Part shown: positions 1-7,500 of the stretch, in pieces
How the letters are laid out: each line of letters begins with the position of its first letter
Numbering within the stretch: the first letter of the stretch is position 1
NCBI GenBank assembly: GCA_020846515.1
Contig: JADLDX010000571.1
Location: 1 to 23,271, forward strand
Direction: 5' to 3'
DNA from: Pirellulaceae bacterium
GTDB lineage: Bacteria > Planctomycetota > Planctomycetia > Pirellulales > Pirellulaceae
Length of the DNA stretch: 23,271 nt
Translations under genes and position numbers: made by a program
Notes under the pieces: model-generated
The model's input: the letters and a program-made list of their open reading frames with translations, nothing else
What the model was told of the DNA's origin: nothing
The model's database searches: none

Positions 1-1
1 G

Positions 2-2470
2 CCGATCTTGGCCGACAATGAAACCGGACCAGAAGGCTTTAAAGTCGAGAAGATCTTTCAAGTTCCCCGAGCCATGGGTTCTTGGGTATCGCTGACTACC
101 GATCCAATGGGACGCCTGATCGCCTGTGACCAAGGCGGCGCGGGACTCTACTTGATTACCCCCGGAACAGACAAAGAACCCACGCGAGTGCAAAAGATGC
201 CCGTGGCGCTCAGCGGTGCACATGGATTGCTCTGGGCCTTCGATTCCCTGTACGCCATGGTCAACGGTGGCAATGAACCGGGTCTGCATCGACTGCGCGA
301 CGCCAATGGCGATGGATTAATGGACACCGACGAATTTTGTATGGCTGTGCCTGGTTCCGGCGAACATGGACCGCACGCCATTATCCTTAGCCCCGATAAG
401 CAATCGCTGTTCGTGTGTGCGGGCAATCATACAAAACTGCCTAATGCGATTTCGAGCAGCCGCATTCCTCAGAACTGGAGCGAAGATCATCTGTTGCCCA
501 GACGTTGGGATGCCAATGGCCATGCCGCCGGTATCCTGGCACCCGGTGGTTGGATTTGTCAGGTCGATCCATCAGGCAAAAACTGGGATGTGGTGAGCAT
601 GGGCTATCGGAACCAGTACGACATAGCCTTTAACGCTGATGGCGAGCTGTTCACCTATGATGCGGACATGGAGTGGGATTTTGGTTCGCCTTGGTATCGG
701 CCTACGCGCGTATGCCATGCGACAAGCGGTAGTGAATTCGGTTGGCGAAGTGGCACCGGTAAATGGCCCACATACTATGAAGATTCGCTGCCTGCCGCCG
801 TAGACATTGGCCCCGGTTCTCCCACGGGCGTAGTTTTTGGTACAGGCACCAAGTTCCCAGCGCGTTATCAAAAGGCGCTGTTTATTCTGGACTGGACCTA
901 TAGCACGATTTATTCAATTGATTTCACTCCCAACGGCTCGACCTATACCGGTAAGAAATCTGACTTCATCACCGGTTCACCCTTGCCGGTTACCGATGCT
1001 ACCGTCGGCCCAGACGGAGCCTTGTATTTTGCGGCTGGTGGACGTGGAACCCAAAGCAGTCTGTATCGGGTCACTTATGTCGGCACTGAATCGACGGAAC
1101 AAGTCGATGGCCGCGATGAAGCCGGCAAGGCAGCTCGAGAACTTCGCCGACAACTGGAGGCGGGCCACGGTCAAACCGGCGGCGACGTGGCATTGTTTAT
1201 GAAGCATCTCGGCCACGAAGATCGCTTTATACGCTACGCAGCACGTGTGGCACTTGAGAATCAACCGGTTGACAAATGGCGCGGTCAACTCGACTCGCTC
1301 ACCCAGCCCAAAGCGATCATCGGTGGCTCGATTGCGCTGGCTCATCAAGGCAAGCCCGACGATCAAAAGGCCATTCTGACGCGTCTGGGCAAACTCAATT
1401 TTGAGACACTCTCCCAAGAAGAGAAACTGGCCGCCTTGCGTGCCTATCAGTTGGCCTTCACTCGCCTGGGCGAACCCAGCGATGCATGGCGTACCGACTT
1501 GGTCGCCAAGTTCGACAAACTATATCCAGCCAAGAATTACGAGCTCAACGCCGAGCTAGTGCAGTTGCTCGTTTATCTGCAGTCACCCACCGTGGTTGAA
1601 AAGACCTTGGCTCTCATGGCTACGCTAGGTACGGAACCGATTCCCGAGTGGGGATACCTGGTGGCGCGCAACGCCAACTATGGTGGTACAGTCGGCAAAA
1701 TGTTAGCCGATATGCCGCCGGTCCGAGGCATCCACTTTGCTTTCGTCCTACGCAACGCGAAGACTGGTTGGACTCTGGATCAGCGCAGACAGTATTTTCA
1801 GTTCTTTATCTCTGCGGCCAAGCATCCTGGTGGTAATAGTTTCGGTAAGTTCTTAGCCCAGTTCCGCGACGATGCCATCGCCACATGCTCGCAGTCCGAA
1901 AAGATCGTGCTCGAGCCACTGATCAGTGCCTCGCTCTTGGGCGAGCCGTTTGTGTCGACGCCACCAACCGGACCGGGTCGCAAGTGGACTGCCGCTGAAG
2001 TTATCCAGACCGTCGGCCAGAACATGCGCGGTCGCAACTTCAAGCAAGGTCAGAATCTGTACCACGCCACCAGTTGCTCCAAGTGCCATCGCATGGCTGG
2101 TGAAGGCGGTGCCATCGGTCCCGACCTATCAACCGCCGCCAAGAAATTCTCTCTGCCCGATTTGGTGGACGCCATTGTCGAACCGAGCAAAGCCATCTCC
2201 GATCAATATGGATCCCAGCAGGTGGTCACGGCTGACGGCCAGGTGCTGGTCGGCCGCGCCGTAGAGATTGGTGACGAATATTATGTTTACACAATCGATG
2301 CGCAAGCCAAACCGATCGTGCTTAAGAAAGACGATGTCGAGTCGATCAAACCTTCGAAGTTGTCGCAAATGCCCGTGGGCTTGATCGACACCTTAAACGC
2401 TGAAGAGCTGAAGGATCTGATGGCTTACATGTTGGCCAGTGGCGATCCACGCGCCCAAGTCTTCAAGTAG
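2..2470 (+). CDS. PVC-type heme-binding CxxCH protein (membrane-bound dehydrogenase family), 5' partial
   Basis: The frame is open from the first bases of the window, so the true start and signal peptide probably lie upstream; the TTG at 8 is only the first in-frame candidate. About 820 residues are visible (numbered from that TTG). The first ~360 look like the beta-propeller 'putative membrane-bound dehydrogenase' domain common in Planctomycetes and Verrucomicrobia, with an acidic DANGDGLMD loop at residues 98-106 that resembles a calcium site. A middle helical part (about 370-640) looks HEAT-like. The C-terminal domain has one c-type heme motif, CSKCH, at residues 690-694, followed by the G-E-G-G-x-I-G-P-D-L stretch typical of the TIGR02603 heme domain. 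By family it should be a periplasmic, heme-attached oxidoreductase, often linked to sugar or polysaccharide breakdown; the substrate cannot be read from the sequence. It ends 54 bases before a strong hairpin at 2530-2556. Confidence 0.9.
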   Translation, partial: PILADNETGPEGFKVEKIFQVPRAMGSWVSLTTDPMGRLIACDQGGAGLYLITPGTDKEPTRVQKMPVALSGAHGLLWAFDSLYAMVNGGNEPGLHRLRDANGDGLMDTDEFCMAVPGSGEHGPHAIILSPDKQSLFVCAGNHTKLPNAISSSRIPQNWSEDHLLPRRWDANGHAAGILAPGGWICQVDPSGKNWDVVSMGYRNQYDIAFNADGELFTYDADMEWDFGSPWYRPTRVCHATSGSEFGWRSGTGKWPTYYEDSLPAAVDIGPGSPTGVVFGTGTKFPARYQKALFILDWTYSTIYSIDFTPNGSTYTGKKSDFITGSPLPVTDATVGPDGALYFAAGGRGTQSSLYRVTYVGTESTEQVDGRDEAGKAARELRRQLEAGHGQTGGDVALFMKHLGHEDRFIRYAARVALENQPVDKWRGQLDSLTQPKAIIGGSIALAHQGKPDDQKAILTRLGKLNFETLSQEEKLAALRAYQLAFTRLGEPSDAWRTDLVAKFDKLYPAKNYELNAELVQLLVYLQSPTVVEKTLALMATLGTEPIPEWGYLVARNANYGGTVGKMLADMPPVRGIHFAFVLRNAKTGWTLDQRRQYFQFFISAAKHPGGNSFGKFLAQFRDDAIATCSQSEKIVLEPLISASLLGEPFVSTPPTGPGRKWTAAEVIQTVGQNMRGRNFKQGQNLYHATSCSKCHRMAGEGGAIGPDLSTAAKKFSLPDLVDAIVEPSKAISDQYGSQQVVTADGQVLVGRAVEIGDEYYVYTIDAQAKPIVLKKDDVESIKPSKLSQMPVGLIDTLNAEELKDLMAYMLASGDPRAQVFK

Positions 2471-2523
2471 CAACGGCCTCGGTCATAAGTCGGGCTAAAC
2501 CGTACGCTAACGCGTTGCGGCCG

Positions 2524-2586
2524 AACTAACCCTCCCGCTGCGTAGCAGCGGGAGGGTCGCCTGGCGTCAGCTCAGGCGGGGAGGGT
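2524..2586 (+). repeat. REP-like repeat unit, copy 1
   Basis: It begins AACTAACCCTCCCGCTGC and ends CAGCTCAGGCGGGGAGGG. It is related over its whole length to 2746-2806, differing by a few substitutions and a small length change in the middle. It contains a 12 bp perfect inverted repeat (see 2530-2556). The second half, GGCGGGGAGGG, is again complementary in kind to the CCCTCCC start, so alternative foldings are possible. Confidence 0.8.
2530..2556 (+). terminator. Strong 12 bp hairpin after the CxxCH gene, possible terminator
   Basis: CCCTCCCGCTGC at 2530-2541 pairs perfectly with GCAGCGGGAGGG at 2545-2556 around a GTA loop. It lies about 60 bases after the stop codon of the CxxCH gene. There is no T-run directly behind it, so if it terminates transcription it is not a classical intrinsic terminator; it may instead protect the 3' end of the mRNA. 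Confidence 0.5.
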
Positions 2587-2658
2587 GCGTGCCTCAACTA
2601 ACCAAAGCTTGAAGTAATTCGCTGCGAGCTCGCCTCTGCGGCGCACTCACCCTCCCCG

Positions 2659-2686
2659 AAAAAACACGCTCTCGCGCGTGTTTTTT
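2659..2686 (+). terminator. A-tract/T-tract hairpin, likely bidirectional intrinsic terminator
   Basis: AAAAAACACGC at 2659-2669 pairs perfectly with GCGTGTTTTTT at 2676-2686 around a 6-base loop, and a seventh T follows. The flanking A and T runs give a stem followed by a U-tract in both directions. It is the best-looking intrinsic terminator in the window. Confidence 0.7.
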
Positions 2687-2713
2687 TCGACCGTCACAAA
2701 GGCAGGTTTAGTT

Positions 2714-2743
2714 CTGCTGCTGCTGCTGCGCAGCAGCAGCAGC
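2714..2743. repeat. CTG/CAG trinucleotide palindrome
   Basis: Five CTG triplets run directly into CAG triplets with no loop: 2716-2729 is the exact reverse complement of 2730-2743 (14 bp arms). It is both a microsatellite and a perfect palindrome, which should make it prone to slippage and cruciform formation. Confidence 0.85.
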
Positions 2744-2745
2744 GA

Positions 2746-2806
2746 AACTAACCCTCCCGCTGCGCAGCAGTGGGAGAGTCGTCCCGTGCAGCTCAGGCGG
2801 GGAGGG
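2746..2806 (+). repeat. REP-like repeat unit, copy 2
   Basis: This is the second copy of the unit at 2524-2586. It begins AACTAACCCTCCCGCTGC and ends CAGCTCAGGCGGGGAGGG. The inner hairpin is less perfect than in copy 1 (CAGTGGGAGAG in the right arm), which suggests copy 1 is under selection as a hairpin or that copy 2 is older. Confidence 0.8.
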
Positions 2807-2920
2807 CCGGCCACAAAACATCGGCAGCAACTAGAGATTTAAGTTGCTTTGCAGATACAATCCACTAAGCGCTGCGCGGGCGGCCACTTTCAATGACTGC
2901 GGCTTCGAGGACATTTCAAC

Positions 2921-3481
2921 ATGATTTTCCGGTTTGCTATCCTTGTCTGGGCTCTTTGTCTAACTACTGATTTCCTCAAGGCCGACATCATTGTTGACTT
3001 CGGTATCGGGGCCACAGTGCAAAATCTGCCGTATGCTGAAGATGGATTTACCTTTACCAACCAGCAGGGAACGAACAGCTCAGTCATTGGCACGCCTGGT
3101 AATACGGAGCGTTACCTTAATTTGTCCGGCACAGGAGCCGGCTCGAATATAGCCGTACGACTATCGGGAAGTAGTTTGTTCAACCTCAACTCGCTGGATG
3201 TTGAAGGCTTTGGACCTTTCCGTGATTGGACTTTCGTAGCCTCCAACGGCACTGTGTTTAACGTTGCCAGCGGGACTCCCGCCCAGGCATACAACTTCAC
3301 ATCACTGCCCGGATGGACCAACTTATCCCATGTGGACTTTGTTCACTCTGGTGCTTTGGCAAATGCAAACATTCGTCTCGACAATATCAATGTTACGGTT
3401 GTTCCCGAACCAGCATCTCTTTTCTTCGCCGCTTCAGTATTGCTTGTGGCAAAACGCTGCCGCTTTCGTCGCCGCAAATGA
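2921..3481 (+). CDS. PEP-CTERM sorting domain protein
   Basis: This 186-residue protein has an N-terminal signal peptide (MIFRFAILVWALCLTTDFLKA). A secreted core of mostly beta character follows, rich in G, N, S and T. The C-terminus has the PEP-CTERM layout: VPEPAS from residue 161, a hydrophobic run (FFAASVLLVA) and a basic tail (KRCRFRRRK). In the exosortase/PEP-CTERM system such proteins are cleaved near the PEP motif and sent to the surface or extracellular matrix. No exosortase gene is in the window, so it must act from elsewhere. A GAGG at 2907-2910, ten bases before the ATG, supports the start. The function of the core is not recognisable. A member of the AATAGACCTGACCCC repeat family begins only 12 bases after the stop codon. 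Confidence 0.85.
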   Translation: MIFRFAILVWALCLTTDFLKADIIVDFGIGATVQNLPYAEDGFTFTNQQGTNSSVIGTPGNTERYLNLSGTGAGSNIAVRLSGSSLFNLNSLDVEGFGPFRDWTFVASNGTVFNVASGTPAQAYNFTSLPGWTNLSHVDFVHSGALANANIRLDNINVTVVPEPASLFFAASVLLVAKRCRFRRRK

Positions 3482-3492
3482 GACTGAGCGAA

Positions 3493-3527
3493 TCGCCAAC
3501 GGGCGGAAAATAGACCTGACCCCTTTT
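3493..3527 (+). repeat. Repeat copy 1, left boundary of the toxin-antitoxin cassette
   Basis: The 35 bp here (TCGCCAAC, two variable bases, GCGG, then a 21 bp core containing AATAGACCTGACCCC) match 4586-4620 with two mismatches. The 21 bp core (3507-3527) is also present, inverted, at 4541-4561. Confidence 0.9.
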
Positions 3528-3562
3528 CGACGAGCGGTTCAGTCACGATGCTGTTGCTCCGT

Positions 3563-4115
3563 TTACAGCTTCGAGATGCTATTGCCGTTCTCGTACAGTC
3601 CAACGAGTTTGTAAGGCTGGGTCAGATCGTCGTTACTGTAAACGATGACGTAAGGCAGACGCTCAATGGCACGTTTCAAATTCGCTTGAGTTCGCTCAAA
3701 TCTTGCGCGGAGTTTTTCATCAGGAACGTCGTGGCCACTCTTGGCTCACACGCATAGCAACTCGCTTGATCGACTGCTCGGGACTATCGATCTGAATGAA
3801 GATGAGCACTACCGTGTACCCGAGAGCAGCGTACGCAGCAATCTGGTCGACCTTATCGCCGACAGGATCTGAGAGTACAGTCTCAAATATGAAGCTCTCT
3901 CGCTGTGCGACGAGTGCAGATCGGACCGACGAGGCTAAACCTGCTGCTTCGTACGCGTTCACACTCAGTGATTCCGCCAATACTTCAGCGTTGACAAAGC
4001 GCAGTCCAGCGTCTGCGAGAAAGCTTTCATAAAAGGTCGACTTACCAGCACCATTCGAGCCCGCTAAGGCAATCACAATGGGTCGCTTGTCGAGAAACTC
4101 AAACGCCAGGCTCAA
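3563..4115 (-). pseudogene. Zeta-type toxin (P-loop kinase-like), frameshifted
   Basis: The intact N-terminal part starts at a TTG (4113-4115) that overlaps the antitoxin stop by four bases. It carries a Walker A motif, GSNGAGKST (residues 19-27), and resembles zeta-toxin/AAA_33 kinases found with ParD-like antitoxins. After residue ~125 (RVAMRVSQ) the frame meets a stop, leaving 131 residues (down to 3720). One extra base around 3737-3741 explains this. In the next frame the protein continues GHDVPDEKLRARFERTQANL and beyond to a TAA at 3563-3565, giving about 183 residues in total, a normal family length. The lost part contains the arginine-rich region (RARFER) that kinases of this kind usually need. 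The toxin is therefore probably dead, unless the extra base is a sequencing error. It would otherwise phosphorylate a small-molecule or cell-wall precursor substrate. Confidence 0.75.
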
Positions 4116-4489
4116 CGGTCAACCCCGTTCGCTTTGAACTCACGACCGACAAAACGACCTAATGTTTCTGTTCCGTCTTCCTCGATGCGGCAGATCAGGT
4201 CCGGATGGTCTGGCACAGGCTTGTAATGGGGATAGGCACGCTTGCTGAGAGTAGACTCAAGCCGTTTACGACCTTTGGAAGTTTCGACTTCCGATAAGAG
4301 TTGCGATAGCGGACGCTCTCCTCCGGCCATCTGCAATGCGAGAGCACGATCACCGCGAAGCAGCGGCTCGATCGATTTTCCAAGCCCTGCCCAGAATTCG
4401 ATCTGGCCAGCGATACTTCGTTGCGAAAACGGTACGACCGCCCGAGCATCGTCGACAAGTTCATCCGAAAGTTTGACTGGCTGCCCCAT
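4112..4489 (-). CDS. ParD-like antitoxin
   Basis: The 125-residue protein begins MGQPVKLSDELVDDARAVVP, a short ribbon-helix-helix-like N-terminus (strand then helix) as in ParD_like antitoxins. A middle segment, RSIAGQIEFWAGLGKSIEPL, is characteristic of the family. I chose the ATG at 4489 because AGAGGTGG lies a few bases upstream on the minus strand; the GTG three codons earlier (4498) would sit inside that ribosome site. It should bind and neutralise the downstream kinase-like toxin and repress its own promoter. The stop (TGA, 4112-4114) overlaps the TTG of the toxin, which indicates translational coupling. The reading frame is intact while the toxin is broken. Confidence 0.8.
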   Translation of the reverse strand: MGQPVKLSDELVDDARAVVPFSQRSIAGQIEFWAGLGKSIEPLLRGDRALALQMAGGERPLSQLLSEVETSKGRKRLESTLSKRAYPHYKPVPDHPDLICRIEEDGTETLGRFVGREFKANGVDR

Positions 4490-4508
4490 AGTTACCACCT
4501 CTAGTTCA

Positions 4509-4537
4509 ACGGTAGCATTTTACTACCGGCAAGTCAA
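4509..4537 (-). promoter_or_regulatory. Candidate promoter with overlapping operator for the antitoxin-toxin pair
   Basis: On the minus strand TTGACT (4532-4537) and TACCGT (4509-4514) are 17 bases apart, a plausible -35/-10 pair with a good -35 and a poor -10. Between and over them lies an inverted repeat, CGGTAG / CTACCG (4510-4515 and 4523-4528) with a 7-base AT-rich centre. This fits autorepression by a ribbon-helix-helix antitoxin. The -35 element is four bases from repeat copy 2, so the cassette carries its own promoter right up to its edge. Confidence 0.5.
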
Positions 4538-4540
4538 GTA

Positions 4541-4561
4541 AAAAGGGGTCAGGTCTATTTT
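4541..4561 (-). repeat. Repeat copy 2 (inverted core), right boundary of the toxin-antitoxin cassette
   Basis: The 21 bp are the exact reverse complement of 3507-3527. Read on the minus strand, the TAG inside the core (4555-4557) is the stop codon of the RND pump gene. Confidence 0.9.
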
Positions 4562-7500
4562 ACGTCTGAGCTTGCGTAACTTCGTTCGCCAACTCGCGGA
4601 AAATAGACCTGACCCCTTTTCCGAAGCCAGACTATGCGGCGCAGGTCGTCCAACAACGAGTAGGCCACTGGTGTCGCCAGCAGACTGATCAGCAGCGACA
4701 GCGCTTGACCGCCGATGATGACCTTGGCCATGCTGGCCCGCGCACTGGCGCCGGGGCCTTGCCCCAACGCAATGGGTACCATGGCAGCTATCAGCATGGC
4801 GGTCGTCATCAAGATTGGACGAAGTCGCGTGTGATTGGCTTGAATAATGGCCTCGCCGCGCGACATACCAGAATCACGCAGTTCGTTGGTCTTGTCCACT
4901 TGCAAGATGCCGTTCTTTTTGACGATACCGATCAGCATGAACAGCCCGAACATCGCGTATAGGTCCAGCGGTGTATTGAACAACAGCAACGATAGCAGAC
5001 CGAAGGGTATCGTTACGGGCAACGCGGCCAGAATGCTGATGGGATAGATCCAGCTCTCAAACTGTGCAGCCAGAATCAAGTACATGAAGGTCGTGCTTAA
5101 GGCCAAAGCGACCATAAAGTAGTAGCCTGTCTCGGCCAACATCTTGCCTTGACCGCCCATGACCACACCGTAGCCGGGCGGTAAATTCATCTCTTCCACA
5201 GCTTTATTAGCAAACTGAACGGCATCGTTTAGCGACACTTGATCGGGGTGAGCCATGATCGTGACGGTGCGTTGGCGATTCAGCCGATCGATCTGGCTGG
5301 GGCCTTGCTGTTCTTCGAGTGTCGCCAGGTTCCCCAGTTCCACTTGTCCAGCTGTCGGGGAGGGCAGGGTAATGCGTTCCAGGACATTGGCGCTTGAGCG
5401 ATCGGGCTTCTCCGCGCGCAGCCAAACATCGTACTGCTCCATGCCCTCTTTGTAACTGGATACGATTTGACCACCGACCAATACGCTCAGCGTATTGGCA
5501 ATCGTATTGGCTTGAATGTCCAAATCACTAGCGCGATCGCGATCGATGCGCACCTGCAATTCCGGTTTACGAACGGACAAAGTGGAATCGATATCGACCA
5601 GGCCAGGTAATTCGCGCAACCGACTTTTTAATTGGTCTGCATAGTCGCTCAGCTTGGTAATCTCCGGACCTTGCAAGCTGATCTGAAACACACGGCTGTC
5701 TCCTCCCGCGCCGCCGCCGATCGCTGACACATCTGAGACCGCTGTGCGCAGATCTGGGTAATCGCGCAAGATATCGCGCACATGGCGCATGATATCGAAC
5801 TGGGTGAAATTCCGTTCTTCGAGTTCCAACAATCGCAGATAGATCGAACCACGCGTGACATCACCCTGGCCCTTGGCCGTGCCACTTTGGCCAATCGAAG
5901 TGTAGTTGTGCACGATCCCGGGCAGCTGGACCAAACGATGTTCGATCTCCGAGATGACTTCGTCGGTACGCTCCAGCGTGTAACCTTCGGGAGTAATAAA
6001 ACTGACCTGAAACTCGCTCTGATCATCGCGCGGCACAAGATTAACACCTAAGCTCATCGCGATCGGTGCGGTGGAGGCGACAACCAACAGACACGCCCCG
6101 AGCGCCAACCATCGATGGCGCAGCGACCAACGCAAGCACCAGCCATAACCATAATCTACCAGTTGATAGAGCCAACCTGACTTGGAACTGGAGTGGCCTG
6201 AACCAGTGGGTTCCAGTTTAAGAAACCGCGAGCACAGCATGGGGGTCAAGGTAAAGGACACAAACAAACTCATAGCAATCGCAAAGGCCACGGTCAGACC
6301 AAAGCTGCTGAAGAATCGACCGACCATGCCGCCCATAAAGGCTACGGGAACGAAGATCACCATCAACGATAAACTGGTCGCCAACACTGCCATGGCAATC
6401 TCTTTCGTGCCCTTGGCAGCAGCCGCCATAGCTGACAGACCATTCTCTTCCATATGGCGAAAGATGTTCTCATGCACCACGACCGCATCGTCGATGACGA
6501 TACCGATGGCCAGGATCAAGCCCAGCATGGTGATGTTATTGAGTGTAAAGTCCATATACTGCATGAACAAAAACGTGGGCACGATCGAAGTGGGGATGGC
6601 CAACGTCGCAATGACCGTCGTGCGCCAGTCGCGTATGAACAGCAGAATAGTTACCGAAACCAGAGCAGCGGCCAGCAGTAAGTGAAACTTGACCTCATCC
6701 ATGGACTTGCGAATGAAACGCGATTGATCCTGAGTCAGTTCGACTGTGATATCTGGCGGCAGCGCGGCGCTAATCGTTTTTAGTCGCTCTTGCACAGCAT
6801 CTGAGATATTGATCGTATTGGTGCCCGACTGCTTTTGTACGAACAGCGAGACAGCACTGCGTCCATCCAAACGACTCAAACCGCGCGGTTCCTCCACAGA
6901 ATCGATGGCTACTCCAACATCGCGTATACGAATTGAGTAGTCGCTACGATTGGCGATGACCAGGTCATTGAACTTATCTGATGTGGCGACGCGTCCCAGC
7001 GTACGTAGAACCAATTCTCGTTGGCCTTGATCCACAATGCCGCCGGGAATTTCCAGATTCTGCGTCTGTAGCGCCCGACGCACATCGTCGATCGATAAAC
7101 CGTAAGCCGCCAGTCGATCCATATCGACCCGAATGTTTATCGCTCGCGAGCGACCACCCGACATGAATACATTGCCAACACCGGAAATGGTTTGAAGAGG
7201 TTCTTGAATTTGCCGCTTGGCAATCTCGGTAATCTCGCGCATGTCCCGGCGACCAGAGATACCAATAGTGATGATCGGATTGGCATCCAAGTCGAATTTA
7301 TTGACCAGTGGCGTATCGACGCCTTCAGGTAGGGCATTGAGAATCGATGCAATCTTGTCGCGAACTTCCTGCGCGGCCACGTCGCCATCTTTTTCGAGTA
7401 CGAATCGCACGATCAGGGTGGACTGTCCTTCGCGCGTGATCGAGCGCAGTTCATCAATACCGGAGATGGAGTTGATAACCTCCTCCAGTGTTTTGGTCAC

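Larger units (their letters stand above)
2471..2920. other. Gene-free repeat-rich spacer between the CxxCH gene and the PEP-CTERM gene
   Basis: No convincing reading frame is present. The stretch is built of inverted repeats: a near-palindromic segment around CGCTAACGCGTTGCG (about 2510-2524), two related ~62 bp units (2524-2586 and 2746-2806), an A/T-tracted hairpin (2659-2686) and a CTG/CAG perfect palindrome (2714-2743). A third fragment of the same family, CACCCTCCCCG, lies at 2648-2658 just before the A-tract hairpin. The region probably ends transcription of the upstream gene and has gathered REP-like repeats. The PEP-CTERM gene must have its promoter in the last ~110 bases; I could not pick one out with confidence. 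Confidence 0.7.
3493..4620. mobile_element. Putative non-autonomous cassette: toxin-antitoxin pair bracketed by short repeats
   Basis: Three copies of a 21 bp core surround only the ParD-like antitoxin and the broken zeta-type toxin: direct at 3507-3527, inverted at 4541-4561, direct at 4600-4620. Copies 1 and 2 form perfect 21 bp inverted ends around the gene pair. Copies 1 and 3 form 35 bp direct repeats about 1.09 kb apart. No transposase is present, so any movement would need an enzyme supplied elsewhere or homologous recombination between repeats. From memory the core resembles repeats associated with REP-associated tyrosine transposases; that link is inference. Exact borders and any target-site duplication cannot be fixed from one sequence. 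Confidence 0.55.

Noticed and set aside
3507..4620. Three repeat copies read as a CRISPR array
   Set aside because: The copies differ in orientation, the spacing is about 1 kb and 38 bases, the intervening DNA is coding, and no cas genes are present.
6182..6685. Plus-strand frame of 167 codons inside the RND gene
   Set aside because: It is antisense to conserved membrane helices of the pump; its composition follows from complementing hydrophobic codons.
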